Part shown: positions 1-11,819 of the stretch, in pieces
Layout of the letters: every line of letters begins with the position of its first letter
Position numbering within the stretch: the first letter of the stretch is position 1
From: Ophiura sarsii
Lineage: Eukaryota > Echinodermata > Ophiuroidea > Amphilepidida > Ophiuridae
Direction: 5' to 3'
DNA length: 64,000 bases
Assembly: GCA_035610835.1 (NCBI GenBank)
Contig: CM069441.1
Span: 84,271,761 to 84,335,760 of the forward strand
Translations under genes and position numbers: made by a program
The notes under the pieces: model-generated
The model's database searches: none
What the model was told of the DNA's origin: nothing
What the model saw: only the letters and a program-made list of their open reading frames with translations

Positions 1-361
1 CGACTGACTTATTTTTTAGAAATGTGTGAATACAATTTACATAAGCAAATTAATACTGTCCCATATATATTTTTGGCTAGTCGAAATACGGCAATTTTTA
101 AATTGTTTTATGGTCATTTTGAAGGGAAAAAAGAAGAAGAAAAGGCAGGTTTTCTCCGGGATCTCCGGTTTCCTCCTGCTTTCAAAATCTGTGATTAGTT
201 GTTTCGGTTATCAAAAACTTCCTTGACCCAATGGTATTTGGGGAGCTGCATTGAAAAATGGTGGATGTTGTTCATGTGTGTTTATATGTCGCAACTTGGC
301 GCTGATTTAGCTGCTGCCTGGACGTTGCATTGTATAGTATGATTCACCAGCAGCGAAATTA

Positions 362-413
362 CAGCGCTTTGAACCTTTGGAAAAGGCGCTATATAAATAC
401 TGATTATTATTCG
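362..413 (+). repeat. SINE/LINE 3' tail with GCGCTATATAAAT motif
   Basis: The segment reads CAGCGCTTTGAACC, then GGAAAAGGCGCTATATAAAT and ends in CTGATTATTATT. This conserved tail is characteristic of SINEs mobilised by L2/CR1-type LINEs in many animals. Related tails occur at 44742, 56838 and 42480 (minus strand). The 5' head of this copy was not delimited. Confidence 0.65.
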
Positions 414-665
414 TTGGGTCAGAACCAGAAGGTCCTAAGTGCATTTCGGCCATTTAGGTCTCAAGTGGCACTTGGGACCATCTGGCTCTAACAGGAATTG
501 GCTGAATGTACTTACATTACTATTTTTGCTGGTATCAATTTGTTGTTGTTTAGTTGGTATATACTGTTACAATAACAAGATTCCCAGTGTTTATGAGGAT
601 ATTTTGGTACCAAAATCTCATTTTGGCCAAAAATGCACTTGGGACCTTCTGGCTCTGACTCAACG
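412..665. repeat. Short inverted-repeat element, GGGTCAGA...CCAGAAGG termini
   Basis: The left arm 412-452 (CGTTGGGTCAGAACCAGAAGG onward) is the imperfect reverse complement of the right arm 624-665. A third, degenerate copy of the arm (CACTTGGGACCATCTGGCTC) lies at about 469-489. The left arm begins where the SINE tail at 362-413 ends, and ATACTGATTATTAT recurs at the right end, so the tail is duplicated on both sides. It is a MITE-like foldback with no coding potential. Confidence 0.55.
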
Positions 666-1459
666 AAATACTGATTATTATAACTGACCCAACCTGAGAG
701 GTCCGTTTGCCTGTATAACATGGTTTGTATTTTTTTCGCCTTAGGGTAGTTTTTCCCCCTTATAGTTTCACTCAGATGCTTCCATATGTTTCTTCTAATT
801 GCCCTATCTCTCATTTCACTGTGGCACATTGCCCTCTCCCCTAGATGTTTGGGATACAATCTGTGATACCCCTTCCCGGAGTCCCCTAGGTGTTGGAAAG
901 GGTAAAATGTTTTATTATGCGGTAAAATATAACAGTTCAAGTTTGGGCATGGAACGTTTTTCAGTGGTTTGGACAAGTAACAAACCACAGACCCAGCACT
1001 ATAAAGGAGCTGAATAATACATTACCCAAAGTTATGGGGTAAAGGCAAAAGTATTATTTCAAGTATTATGGTGTCACCTGTGCTCTGGCTTTAGGGGGTA
1101 TTATTACAGAATATAAATAGAATTTCTTATGATCAGGTTTGATCATGCGGCACTAAAAGTCTGAACTATTTCCAAAGCTAAGAATAACCTCATGTTTTGG
1201 TCTTAGTTCATTGACCCATACCTACATCCAACTAACCTCTCTGACCACTAGGGGTATTGGGTATCAAAATGTAATATCACTAAACATTATACAGGAGTCA
1301 CTTTGCAAAACAATCCCGCCTGGGGTGTGGGCAGTGTTGCCAGGCGCGTAACAGAAAGTTTTTAGGCCAAAATCCTGGTCATTTTAGGATAGATTTTCCT
1401 AATTTATCAAAAAAATGCAGGTTTTTCCTTCTCTGTAATATTTACAGGAGTATAGGGTT

Positions 1460-1735
1460 GGGGTCCCGGGGGGGGGGGGCTAATACGGTATACGGGGATG
1501 TGCCGCGCTAATAGGTCGCTGTTTTGCAAAAGATCCCTAAACATGGGGTATGATTTGTGCTGGAAAATCCCTAATAATGGAGTCACTTTTTACCTTTTCC
1601 CGATAATTTGAGAAAATTGGGTCTATAATGCATATGAAGCAAAATCCTTAGAAATGGGTACCGTTTTTTCCAAAATCACCATTAGAAATGGGTAAGGATT
1701 TTGAATCTCCAGCGGCACCCCCCTGACCAAACCAA
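1460..1735. repeat. Dispersed repeat with poly-G and GGGATGTGCCGC motif, copy 1
   Basis: It contains a 12-G run, GGGGATGTGCCGCGCTAATAG, lines of AAATCCCTAA and AAATGGGTA, and ends CCGAGTACCG. The layout and motifs match the copies at 37197-37505 and, in reverse, 44160-44465. It is diverged and non-coding. Confidence 0.5.
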
Positions 1736-2242
1736 ATCCGAGTACCGGGTTGGGGTGTGGCTATTTTTTCTCTTTGACTACTCAGGGTGTTACATAAAAC
1801 ATGTAAGTGTTAAATGCAATTAGATGCCTGCCCTTCTGCAGTTTGCAGTTTGCAGTTGCCTCTTCTTATGCATTTTCATTGTGCCACATCTAGTATTTAC
1901 ATACATACCTGGACGCTTTCCCCAGGGTCAGGTCTCAATGTGTGAATGTGTTGATTTGTTAAATTAAACCCCTGGCCCCAAACTAACTTAATTTGGAAGA
2001 AAGGAGTCAAACAAATTGAGGGCTTCAGTTTTGGTATTCAGAAATAATCATATTAGGAAAAAAAATAGCAGAAATATTGACCTACAAAATGGTTAATAAC
2101 CAAGATCAGAGAGCCAGCCAGGGTAGCGTACACATTATCTGCCACATAATGCATCACTTCTCCCATTTCATGTTAGACCTTTTTCAACATTGGCTCAGTA
2201 CGCTGGTCTTACAATCAGTCTATCGCTGTTGTGTCTGTGTCC

Positions 2243-2267
2243 GGGGGGGGAGGGGGGGGGGGGGGGG
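2243..2267 (+). repeat. Poly-G tract
   Basis: The run is G8-A-G16 at the left edge of the repeat starting at 2265. It has potential for G-quadruplex formation and is one of many long G runs in this window. Confidence 0.9.
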
Positions 2268-2745
2268 CAGTCAGGTATAATGTTATAATCATCCATGTGA
2301 ATGAAAACACAGATTAAGGGTGGTTTTTCCACCACGGCGCGGACCTGTGTTAAGGGTATCAAATTTTCAAAAATAATAAGGGTGTCTTTGTCAACTTGAA
2401 TCCACGCTAAGAGTTGCTTGGGCGGATAGTTACGTGTAATCATTGTAAAAATAGCCAAATGGTAGGCCTAAAGACATTTGTCTAAAATCATGTAAAATAG
2501 GCCGTTTTTTGGCCAAAAATCTGTCGCAATTTTTTGTTCACACATTTGAAAAAAATTCCAGGTATGTGCAGAATTTGGTGACATTTTAGGTAAAAACCCC
2601 AAAACAAACAAAAAAAAACCCGCCCGACCGACCGACCCTACTTGACAGGCCCGTTTTTTTCCTTTTTTCGTTGCCTAAGGGTAACTTTTTCCTTCTTTGA
2701 GAATCTGCGTTAAGGGTAGTTTTTGAGAGTGGATTCACACAGATG
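2265..2745 (+). repeat. Dispersed repeat shared with 14398-14808, copy 1
   Basis: The left half (GGCAGTCAGGTAT, then TAATCATCCATGTGAA, and GTTGCTTGGGCGGATAGT) and the right end (TTTTTCCTTCTTTGAGAATC, then TTTTGAGAGTGGATTCACAC) match 14398-14808 in the same order. In this copy the middle is occupied by the GGC/GCC element at 2465-2675. It has no coding capacity. Confidence 0.65.
2465..2675 (-). mobile_element. GGC/GCC-terminus MITE, same family as 42593-42797 but opposite orientation
   Basis: It starts GGCCTAAAGACATTTGTC and ends CGTTGCC. Its body (AAAATCTGT, GTGACATTTTAGG, the GACCGACCGACCCTACTTGACAGG block) matches the reverse complement of the 42593 element almost feature for feature. Unlike most relatives, the two 3-bp flanks (GTA/TAA) do not match, so one junction has decayed or rearranged. 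It lies inside the dispersed repeat at 2265. Confidence 0.6.
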
Positions 2746-4454
2746 ATTACAACTTTTGTACATTTTGTGTGTATTTTGTTTTGTCCATAAGATTTAACTT
2801 TACAAAGAGAAATTATTTTTTGCACACATGGTGCAAGTTTGTTCCATTTTGAACCCAAGTTTGTTCCATTTTGAACCATATCTATTCAGCTTTGAAAAAA
2901 AGTAGGAAAAAAGCGCAAGAGCACTTCAGGCACATCCTCTGTGTAATGAGTTATTCTGGAACTAAAATGCTTCAGATTTTTCCTCTCCACAAAACCATGA
3001 CACATGTCAAAAATAAATCTATGCCACTGCATGTCATCATCATACTACACATGTTTACTTGCTCATTTATAGAAAAGAAACTAAGTTTCATTTTTAGGAA
3101 ACAGAGAAAGTACAATTTTGAGGTGATAAAGGTTATTTCTGGCCAATTGACCGACATTCCACCTATACACATTCGCCCCATGTACAATCTATGACTTACA
3201 AGCTCCCTGTGGCTTCACTTAACGGAGCTGTCACAAAAATGTACAGCGGTGCTCTAATACGCACAAGGTGTTCTGTGGTACCTAGTTTGACTGCGTAACA
3301 AAGGGAATTGAAAAGTTTCATTTTGCTACAAAACATATTATTTTGTTGTAATTTTAATTGAAAATGGAAACAAAAGAGTGAACTTGGCAATCAATTCAAA
3401 GTGAAGTAAAGTTGTTTGCTTTGTAAGAAAGTAATGATATTTTGATTACCAAGTCATTGCATTAGTCATTACATTGAACTTTTTAAATATATGTAAACAA
3501 TATTTATATTTTTTCTTTTAATGCTGAAATGGATTCCCTTTCCTTATTCTAACAAATAATGCAAATTTGAACAAAACCATTAGTTTCCTCAATCCCCCCC
3601 CCCAAAAAAAACAACCACTTTATTTTTACAACCATAGGCATATAACTTTTCAAAAAAAATCATCAAACTTTTAAGGAGAATAACTAGTTTTAGTTCAAAA
3701 TGTTATTGGAAAACATAACCCTTTCCAATCAAGATAATATTTTGGTCTTTTACTGTAGCTGTGGGCTACCATCCTCTAATTTTGTTTGTTTAAACCATAT
3801 TGATTATTGTTAACGAAATATTATAAATTAATTGTGACAACTGTGGCTTATGTTTTTAAGTTTCCCTACTGGCATTTAGCCATATTGCTAATGACAATGA
3901 GAGTTATTTTTAGGCTGTTTTTCAATCGCAAAATTGTCTGCAATTTAGTGGTTTCTGCACCTGCACCGCACCCTCTTGCAGGCAATATCCATAACATTTC
4001 AAAATGTCAGTAATTTGTTTTTAATACAAAAAATGTGGAACATTTACAGTGTTTTTATAGCATATTTTGTGTACATGTGTAAAATGTTATTGTGTTATTC
4101 ATATATACAAATTACTTCAGTTAAAGAAATAATATTAACACAAGTATCATACATATGCATAGCATATACATAATTCTCGTTTGGTGGTTTAGGTTTATAA
4201 AAGACTAAAAGTATCATTTAATTTTATTTATATATTTGGGAAGGAGGCAGGCTTTTTTATGGAAATTGAAGCACACAAGACCTTGCAAGATTTGTATTGT
4301 GGTTGTCCATGTGTACTTCTTCCCATAGACACTACTGGGGGGATAAAGATCAGCACTACTTTTTTTGGCAAGCGTCATGAAGAATTTAAGTCCTGTATAT
4401 TCATATAATCAATAATAATGCTTGAAAGATCATTTAGGCCTAACCCGACCGACC

Positions 4455-5630
4455 TTAAAGGTAGATGTTCCGATTTTCAACTTGAAGTTTTCTATTCTAC
4501 ATAAAAGGTCATCCTTAAAAAAGTCGTGTTCCAAAGTTTGAGTTGCATAGCTCTAATGTTTCTTATTTTAGACGCACAAGATGCTGTGAACTGTACCCAT
4601 TGAGTAGTACACAAACTAAACTGCTCACAAAAAGTATCGAAACACTTAAAGGTAGATGACCCGATCACATTTTCGTAACACAGAATTATTTCAAACATAC
4701 GGAGATTTTCATATCATATGAAAGCTCGTATTTTTCTCATCATCATACTGAAATTTGACGGCCTAAATCGGTATAATTACGGAGAAATCGATGAAATAAC
4801 GTCGAATTACCGCGAATGGTGGTATACCACCGATATAGTTTGTGTACTACTCAATGGGTACAGTTCACAGCATCTTGTGTGTCTAAAATAAGAACCATTA
4901 GAGCTATGCAACTCAAACTTTGGAACACGACTTTTTTAAGGATGACCTTTCATGTAGAATAGAAAACTTCAAGTTGAAAATCGGAATGTGATCGGGTCAT
5001 CTACCTTTAAAAATGATCCAATATATAACGGTTCGAAATGCATTAATCGAAGCAAATGACCAAGTGCATAATTTTGTTTCGCGTATTTTGACACCTCGAT
5101 CGATGACATACGATGTTGCGGAGCGGAGTTATTGTCATTTCAATGGTCGTGGGTCCAGTTTCAAAAGTGACAATCATCCTATACAAAGATGTTTGCATTA
5201 CTGTTAGAATGATCAGATTCGTGATTTTCAATAGGGATGAGTGTCACTTTTGAAACTGGACCCACGATCATTGAAATGACAATAACTCCGCTCCGCGACA
5301 TCGTATCTCAACGAACGAGGTGTCAAAATACACAGAACAAAATTATGCACTTAGTTATTTGCCTCGATTTATGCATACTCTTTCGAGCCGTTATGTATTG
5401 GATCATTTCTAACTGTTTCGATACTTTTTGTGAGCAGTTTATATCGGTGGTTACCACCATTCGCGGTAATTCGACGTTATTTCATCGATTTCTCCGTAAT
5501 TATACCGATTTAGGCCGTCAAATTTCAGTATGATGATGAGAAAAATACGAGCTTTCATATGATATGAAAATCTCCGTATGTTTGAAATAATTCTGTGTTA
5601 CAAAAATGTGATCGGGTCATCTACCTTTAA
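4455..5630. mobile_element. Composite nested foldback with TTAA junctions (piggyBac-like MITEs)
   Basis: The motif AAGGTAGATG or its complement CATCTACCTT abuts TTAA at four places: 4455, 4646, 5007 and 5627. Blocks are ordered A (4459-4617), B (4618-4645), C (4650-4838), A' (4840-5006), D (5011-5215), D' (5237-5415), B' (5418-5445), C' (5440-5626), primes being reverse complements. TTAA duplications and short TIRs are typical of piggyBac-type elements, and no transposase frame is present. The interleaved arms suggest one element inserted in, or recombined with, another of the same family. Short open frames inside merely read through the arms. Confidence 0.7.
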
Positions 5631-8600
5631 ATACATCGCCGACCCTGAATATTTTTTATTATTTTGAGGGAAAAAAATAAATAAATAAAAATAAAAATAA
5701 GAATGATAGTTTCTGACTGTTTGCTTTCATTTTCGGCTATTTTAAGTCCCCCCTATTTGTTTTTGTCATGTTAGCCCAATCAAACCATTTTTTTTAGGCC
5801 TTGTGTAGCTTTTATTTCAGATTTTTTGTTGTTAAATTTAATCATCAGACTATTAATGTTACACACATTTTTGTTTGGACATCTATTCAAAAAAAAGTGT
5901 CTGTTTTTTCTAACTCACCCTGTAGGCCAAAACTATTTCTTTTGTAGAAACTTATTTGAAGAATAAGAGTGAAATTATCATAACATATCTAAATGTATAA
6001 AAGTACTTTTGGATTAAAATAAATGGTAATTAATTTATAACTATAAAGTTTGGCATTCTGTGTGGATTTTAATTGATAAATGGATGAGTTGGCAGACAGA
6101 CAGCGTATGTGTTGTCCATTGTCTTTGTGCTAATTACTCATACTTCAAATTTTTAATTAACCTCTGTAACATATGAATATAATATCTCCTAGCAGAATGG
6201 AACACAATTAGTTGTTTAAAACAACTTTCAATTGTTTCTGAAACTATATTTGTTTCTTGACTTTGTCTTTTAAATGCAATGAAAGTCTTTTAAAAAAGTG
6301 CCTCCTTTCATTTAAAAAAAGATAAGTAACCATACCCTGCTAAATCCAACAGAAGCACTGCGTCGGTGCACCCCCATTCCCAATCTCATTGCGCAATCAC
6401 TCAAAGGTACATATGGGCTCCAAAAATTTAATTTTGGGAGCCCTACCTCGGTAGCAAAAAGCATGATCACCGTGACTCCGGCTGCCGCGGCCTGGGTTTG
6501 TTTTCAAATAAACACTCTCAAATGTTCTTTGGAAAAGCTTATGTATTTCATTTTAAATGTTGCAATGAGACATGGGTAAAGATGACGTCTGTATGTACAA
6601 ACTCGGACGCTATATTGTCCGTACTGTCTTAGGTGGATTAACAGAAATGGCCCCATAGAGAAATGTGTTGACATCCCTCACTTGTTTCACACCCCTCCAC
6701 CCCACCACCCCCACCCAACTTATCCCTTCATTGGCTGTTCCAGTCACTGTCCCAATTCCAAGAATTTTTCTTAAAATCATTAATCCAACTGTTAATTTGA
6801 AGTGCTTTTGTGTTATTAGTGTTGTGCAAGTTCTGCTATAACTGCTTATTCCTGATTGACCCCTCAACAGAAAATGAGTCACTAAACCCCCTAATGAATC
6901 TGTTTTCTTTCTCTTTTCAACTCTAATTTAACAAATAAAGGTGTATGTATACGTCAATATCAAATTATCGTCACTTTTGTGCGAAAACAATCTACATTGT
7001 AATTGTAATATAGCTAGTGTAAAATGGACGGTATGGACCTGATAAATATCTACATTGTATAATAAATCTGATTGCTGTTTAAACAATCATGAGTGAGGTG
7101 AGTAATAACAAACAATGAAAGTGTTCCCAGAAATAGAGAAATACTAATTATAACTGGAAAGCTGGCAAGCTAAATATGAATGAATGTAGTTTGTCAAGTT
7201 TACCAAACCAGAAGCATTGGTTTCATGTTTGTGCCATATTCAATAAACGCTGGATTTCCAATATCCGAAGTTCAAATGTTTGAAATACACTTTTGAGAAC
7301 CCAATTTTGGTTAAAATACACTTTTGAGAACCTATTTTTCTACTTTATTGTAAATACATGTATAACAAGGGGTATATTGATCAATAGACATTTCACCAAG
7401 TTTGGTATATCGATCGGGTGTTAATTATGCAGGTATATTGAAAGTCAGAATTTCAAAGTCTGGGAGGCACATCCACGTATGATTCTGGTTTGTACCCCAG
7501 GTTTGTGCCTGCCTCATCATTGCAGACCGGTATCAGTTATTAGTCCATGATGAGGCTGGTCATCAGGGATCATCTCTTGTATCTGGTTGGCAGTTGGATA
7601 CGAGACTGGTATGAGCCATGAGCCAATCAGATGAAATGTTTGTAACAAATGGCAATTTTGGTTCAGTTTGTATTGAATTTGCTGTTTACAAACACATGTA
7701 AAAATGTGCTTAGATGGCCCCAGGACAGGGGGTTATACTGACAATAAAAAGTGGTATAGAAATGAAGATTCCTTTACAAATTGTCACCTTCCTCTCAGAG
7801 ACTCCCCTTTAATTTTAGATTGTTTAAGTTGTTATGATCCCTATTTTTCTATAAAAATTAGGGATGGCACATTCCAACAAAAAGGAAAAGGGTGAAAAAA
7901 GGTGTTTCAGGGTGGCCCATACCTATGGAATGTCAGTGTCTTCAGCTACCCCTTTCCCCTCCCCCTCCACCCAGATGCAGATGTCTTTAAAATATTCCAA
8001 CAACTGAAGCATATTTGTTGTGAGACACCTAATAATAATGGTGTTTTGTCTCAATTTGTCAAATATTGATAGACCATATTAATCGCTATTGATACTTTTT
8101 GATAACTATTGGTAAATGTTGATAAGCAATCATTGATATTAATCGATATTGATATTCAATTCTCAAAGTGTGTGTTTGGCTGACATTTATTTGATTACCA
8201 TGATTCATTTGTAAAGAAATGAAATCAATGAAGTAAACAAATTAGCCTGTTTGTGGTGGTGTTTTGATCATTTTGTTTTAAAACAATTCTGTGATTGTTG
8301 TGTTTTTCTTTATTATGGCTATTTGCATTGACATTAGTGCTGTTATGGATAAAAGAAATTGTGTCGATAAGTTGTGGCAAAAAACCTCGGATATATCGGT
8401 ATCAATCAATACAATTATAATGTCTATCAATTCAATGACTAGTGTTACCCAAATTCTGCTGATCGGTACAGATCAAAATCTGCCGATTAAGCCTGATCGG
8501 GATCGGGGAAATATCCCTGTCCACCGATTAAATGTCAAAGAAAAAATCATTTAAAAATGTAAAAAAATAAAGACTAAAATAAACAAATACTGACAAAAAC

Positions 8601-9032
8601 CATCATTATGCATACATGTTACAGTTGGAAAGGGCATGAAGGGTAATTTTTCATTTTTTATTCATAAAATACGCTTCAGATTTTTCCAATTGGCTGAAAC
8701 CCGAGGCGAATGACGGATTGCCATGCTAATTAATGGCGATCACATATTTTAACATAAGGTCGTTACTCATCATAAAAGGCGCGGTTCAGAACATGTGAAT
8801 TAAGCCTTTGAGCGCCCAAATGGACTCTCTGATAATGCTGTAAAAATATGAGCGGCGCTTGTTTTATTGATAAATTTATTGAACCATGGACTTATTTTTA
8901 TCAGATTAGTCCATGATTGAACATACAAGTAAACAAGAATGGCTGATATTATCGATACTTTCACCAGGATTGACACATACAGTTATGGCCATGCACGCAC
9001 CAATATCTCGTTGTATTTTAACTTTTTAAGTG

Positions 9033-9104
9033 AATTTTGAAAATGTGATAGGAAAACTCGGTGTATTTTAATACACCGAGTTTTCCTATCACATTTTCAA
9101 AATT
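9033..9104. repeat. Perfect 35-bp palindrome, 2-nt loop
   Basis: The arm 9033-9067 (starts AATTTTGAAAATGTGATAGG) is the exact reverse complement of 9070-9104, with TT as spacer. It can extrude as a cruciform. It is followed two bases later by a second, unrelated perfect palindrome. Confidence 0.9.
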
Positions 9105-9106
9105 TT

Positions 9107-9166
9107 AGAAATCTAAATTGGGTTTTACAGGCTTTAAAAAGCCTGTAAAACCCAATTTAGATTTCT
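9107..9166. repeat. Perfect 29-bp palindrome, 2-nt loop
   Basis: The arm 9107-9135 (starts AGAAATCTAAATTGGG) is the exact reverse complement of 9138-9166, with AA as spacer. It is unrelated in sequence to the palindrome immediately to its left. Confidence 0.9.
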
Positions 9167-9464
9167 ATAGTTTCTTGTCGATGACGAACGAAAGTAAATA
9201 TTGATATGTCCCAAGTATGGACGATCGCAACAATCCAACACTTGGGACAATCGATAACAGTACTAATTGGCATACTTCACCAGGTGAAATTGGTAAGGAT
9301 CGGATGATAGTATGTTTGTTGTAGTATTTTTGTGATACAAGAGTATTTTATATTCGATGCATCTATATTTTGTAACAGTCATTTTAAACTATGTTTAACC
9401 CTACCACATCCCTGAAAACCTACATGTTGTTACAGATGTAAATATTGGGGATGTATGGGGAAAT

Positions 9465-9860
9465 TGTTACCCTACCCTATCCCAACCCTTTTCTTCCCCT
9501 AACCCTTTCCTCTTACCCCTCCCCTTCCATCTCCCACCCCTCCCCCTCCCCCTTCTTCCCGTTTCCTCCCCTTTCCACTCCTTTTTCCATTCCCTTCCCT
9601 CTCCCCTACCCCTTCCCCTTCCCCTTCCCTCTCCACTCCCTTTCCACTCCCCCTTTCCATTCCTCTCCCCCTTCCCTTCCCTCTCCCCTTCCCTCTCCCC
9701 TCCTCTCCCTATCCCCTCCTCTCCCTATCCCCTCCCCTTCCGCTTCCCTCTCCCCTCCCCTTCCGCTTCCCTCTCCCCTCCCATTTTCTTCTCTTCCCCT
9801 TCCCCCTCCTCCATCCCCTTCACCCTCCCCTCCCCTTCAGCCTTCACCACCTCCTCTTTA
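9465..9860 (+). repeat. Polypyrimidine tract, CCCTTCC-rich
   Basis: About 400 bases consist almost entirely of C and T on the plus strand, built from degenerate CCCTTCCCTCTCC units, with a tandem section at 9700-9780 (CTCCCTATCCCCTCC and CCCCTTCCGCTTCCCTCT repeated). Such mirror-like purine-pyrimidine tracts can form triplex DNA. The Pro/Ser-rich open frame across it is a composition artefact. Confidence 0.85.
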
Positions 9861-10390
9861 GCATATCCTCCTACTCCATCCCCAGTAAACGTAAGCATTC
9901 TACCTATGAACGCAGCAAACTGCGTCCCTCCTTCCATCACCAAAACCTCTTTTCAATAGCGCCACCATTTTAAACCACTTACAGTGCACTTCAGGCACTT
10001 CAGAAAATCTGTGGTGACTTTTGGACCTAATTATAAACTGGGATGAATTGCTTAGCACCTTGATGTGAATGTTAATAAAAGGTGACCATAACAATATATT
10101 TGCTATAGCTCAACCAGTAATAAATGTGCAACAAACTAATTTTCTGTGTTAGTTAATCTGTATGATAATACAAATATGTATCAATGTCTTCTTTAAAGCT
10201 ATATGGGACAAACAATGTAGTATTGGAATAACCTGACCCGTGACCTACTGTCCATCAATGCAAAGAATACAAATTGTATTGTAAAATATTGATAAAAAAT
10301 TCATGTCAAAAAGTGAGATAAATAAATAACTCATAATATACCTCAAATGGCCCCAATAACATCCCATCAAACTTAACTTCCAATACAACC

Positions 10391-10461
10391 TCCACCAACC
10401 TGACCTACCCTATTTTCGTGCAGGGTTGTATCTATTGCCTACCCTATTTTCGTGCAGGGTT
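10391..10461 (+). repeat. Short tandem duplication
   Basis: CCTACCCTATTTTCGTGCAG with the following GGTTGTATCTATTGC occurs twice head to tail (period about 35). Around it, 9865-11000 holds no other recognisable feature. Confidence 0.7.
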
Positions 10462-11000
10462 GTATCTATTGCTAGAGGGAGGGGCACACAATTTTTCATT
10501 GGATGGTGGAAAAGCGCACAATTCTGCACCAAATTTGTTTCTCAGTCTGTTACGTCTACATTAGGCGAAGAAAACAACCACCCTGTTCTAAAGGCCGGAC
10601 CAAGCAATTATTTTTTTATATTGGGAGAGGGAAGGTAGAATTTTCATGTACAAATGAAAACTGACCCAAATTACCAGTTTGTTTTTAGTTTGTTCAAAAA
10701 TGGCAAAATCTGTTCAAATTTTTGTGTCAGTTTGAATGGAGAAAAAAGCCTGAACAACCCCAATCTGAGGTCCGTCCGTCCATAGAACTCTAGAACAGGT
10801 GGGTTTTTTGCCTTGTTTTGTTTTGCATCAGTGCTTTATAGTTAACAGTTCCAAACTTATTAATTATACCAACAGAAGATTGCCAGCTCTCTGCCGATTT
10901 TTGTGTGGTACACACTATAGCCCTCCACCATTCACCTCCAATTGAACTCATTTGTGTGTGTAATATGTGTGTGACATATTTCTATTATTTACTTTTTCAG

Positions 11001-11131
11001 AAGAGGAAGAACTATTGAACAACAATAATAATTCGCATCACCATTACCACCACACTCACAACGTGGAAACACCGAAGTACCGCACACTCGACCTGGATGG
11101 GATCATGGACATAGAGGAATTACAAAAGATG
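11001..11131 (+). CDS. SMTN: Smoothelin-like protein, internal exon (first visible)
   Basis: The exon follows a good acceptor (TATTTACTTTTTCAG) and ends at AAGATG before the donor GTGAGT. It starts with the last two bases of a split codon and encodes 43 further residues: an acidic start EEELLNNNNN, a His-rich run SHHHYHHTHN, then VETPKYRTLDLDGIMDIEELQKM. The end is phase 0 and joins directly to the smoothelin helix encoded at 13536. The EELQKM segment plays the part of the short helix that precedes LLE in the smoothelin domain. Smoothelins are actin-associated cytoskeletal proteins of contractile cells; that role is family knowledge. No start codon is visible, so the N-terminus lies upstream of the window or in an undetected exon. 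Confidence 0.75.
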
Positions 11132-11168
11132 GTGAGTTGAATTAGTGGTTTTGATCCTATGTTTTCTT

Positions 11169-11694
11169 TACACCTAGCACCAAAAGTCCCGGACCAGGTG
11201 CTTTGAGTTTGGCTAATTCAAAATAGATAATCAGTACCAAAAATCTGATATATACTTTAAATGAGCAAATTTCTTCTCCACAGTTTGATACCTCATTCAA
11301 CAAAATCGAATGGATACTTTTAAAATGGCAATTTTAATGACCGCGCATAACAACAGCAAAGTTGCACCAGGTATAGGAAATCATTGATTTGTGTGTGATA
11401 GATAACACAGTAAAAATGTGTGTGTAAAGACTCACAGTTAATCAGCAAAAGAGTTTAATCTTCACAGCTAGTCACACCCTTTATACAGCAATCAATCCAG
11501 ACCCATTCATCCAGATACATCAGTTATGACAGTAAAAAGTATCCATTCGATTTTTTTTGAATGAGGTATCAAACTGTGGGGAAGAAATTTGCTCATTTAA
11601 TATATATCTCAGATTTCTGGTACCGATTATCTATTTTGAATTAGTCAACCTCAAAGCACCTGGTCCTGGACTTTTGGTGCTACGTGTAGGTGTA
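11169..11694. mobile_element. Foldback MITE with about 150-bp inverted arms
   Basis: The left arm from 11169 (TACACCTAGCACCAAAAGTC, then GGACCAGGTGCTTTGAG and AAAATCGAATGGATAC) is reverse-complemented at about 11538-11694 with few differences. The non-palindromic core (about 11335-11535) is unrelated to known coding sequence. No clear target duplication was fixed. Confidence 0.7.
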
Positions 11695-11819
11695 TATCGC
11701 GTAGGGGCATTGCGAAAATAGTCTGATCCCCAAATTTGAGTGAAATAACTCCAGTGAATCTTGTAGAATTGAAAGTGTGTGACCCAAACTTTTAAATAGA
11801 TTTTTTTCTCGGAAAAAGT

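Larger units (their letters stand above)
1..11000. other. Upstream flank or intron of the smoothelin-like gene, repeats only
   Basis: I see no convincing coding exon here. Open frames are short and lack domain motifs or balanced codon use. The first visible exon at 11001 starts in mid-codon, so this block is probably intron, but no upstream exon was identified. It holds the repeats listed separately at 362, 412, 1460, 2243, 2265, 2465, 4455, 9033 and 9465. The stretches 666-1459, 2746-4454 and 5631-9032 carry nothing I can classify beyond AT-rich sequence, a small duplication at 7282-7333 (two copies of AATACACTTTTGAGAACC) and an ATTGATA-rich patch at 8060-8160. Confidence 0.6.

Noticed and set aside
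2195..2458. 87-codon minus-strand frame across the poly-G tract
   Set aside because: The Pro run comes from the G-tract, and the rest translates a dispersed repeat present again at 14398-14808.
5237..5533. 98-codon frame starting MSVTFETGPT
   Set aside because: A mirrored version is read from 5043-5231 on the other strand; both simply translate the inverted arms of the TTAA element.
9445..9861. 138-codon Pro/Ser/Leu-rich open frame
   Set aside because: It is generated by the polypyrimidine tract; all three forward frames are open for similar reasons and no splice or domain evidence exists.
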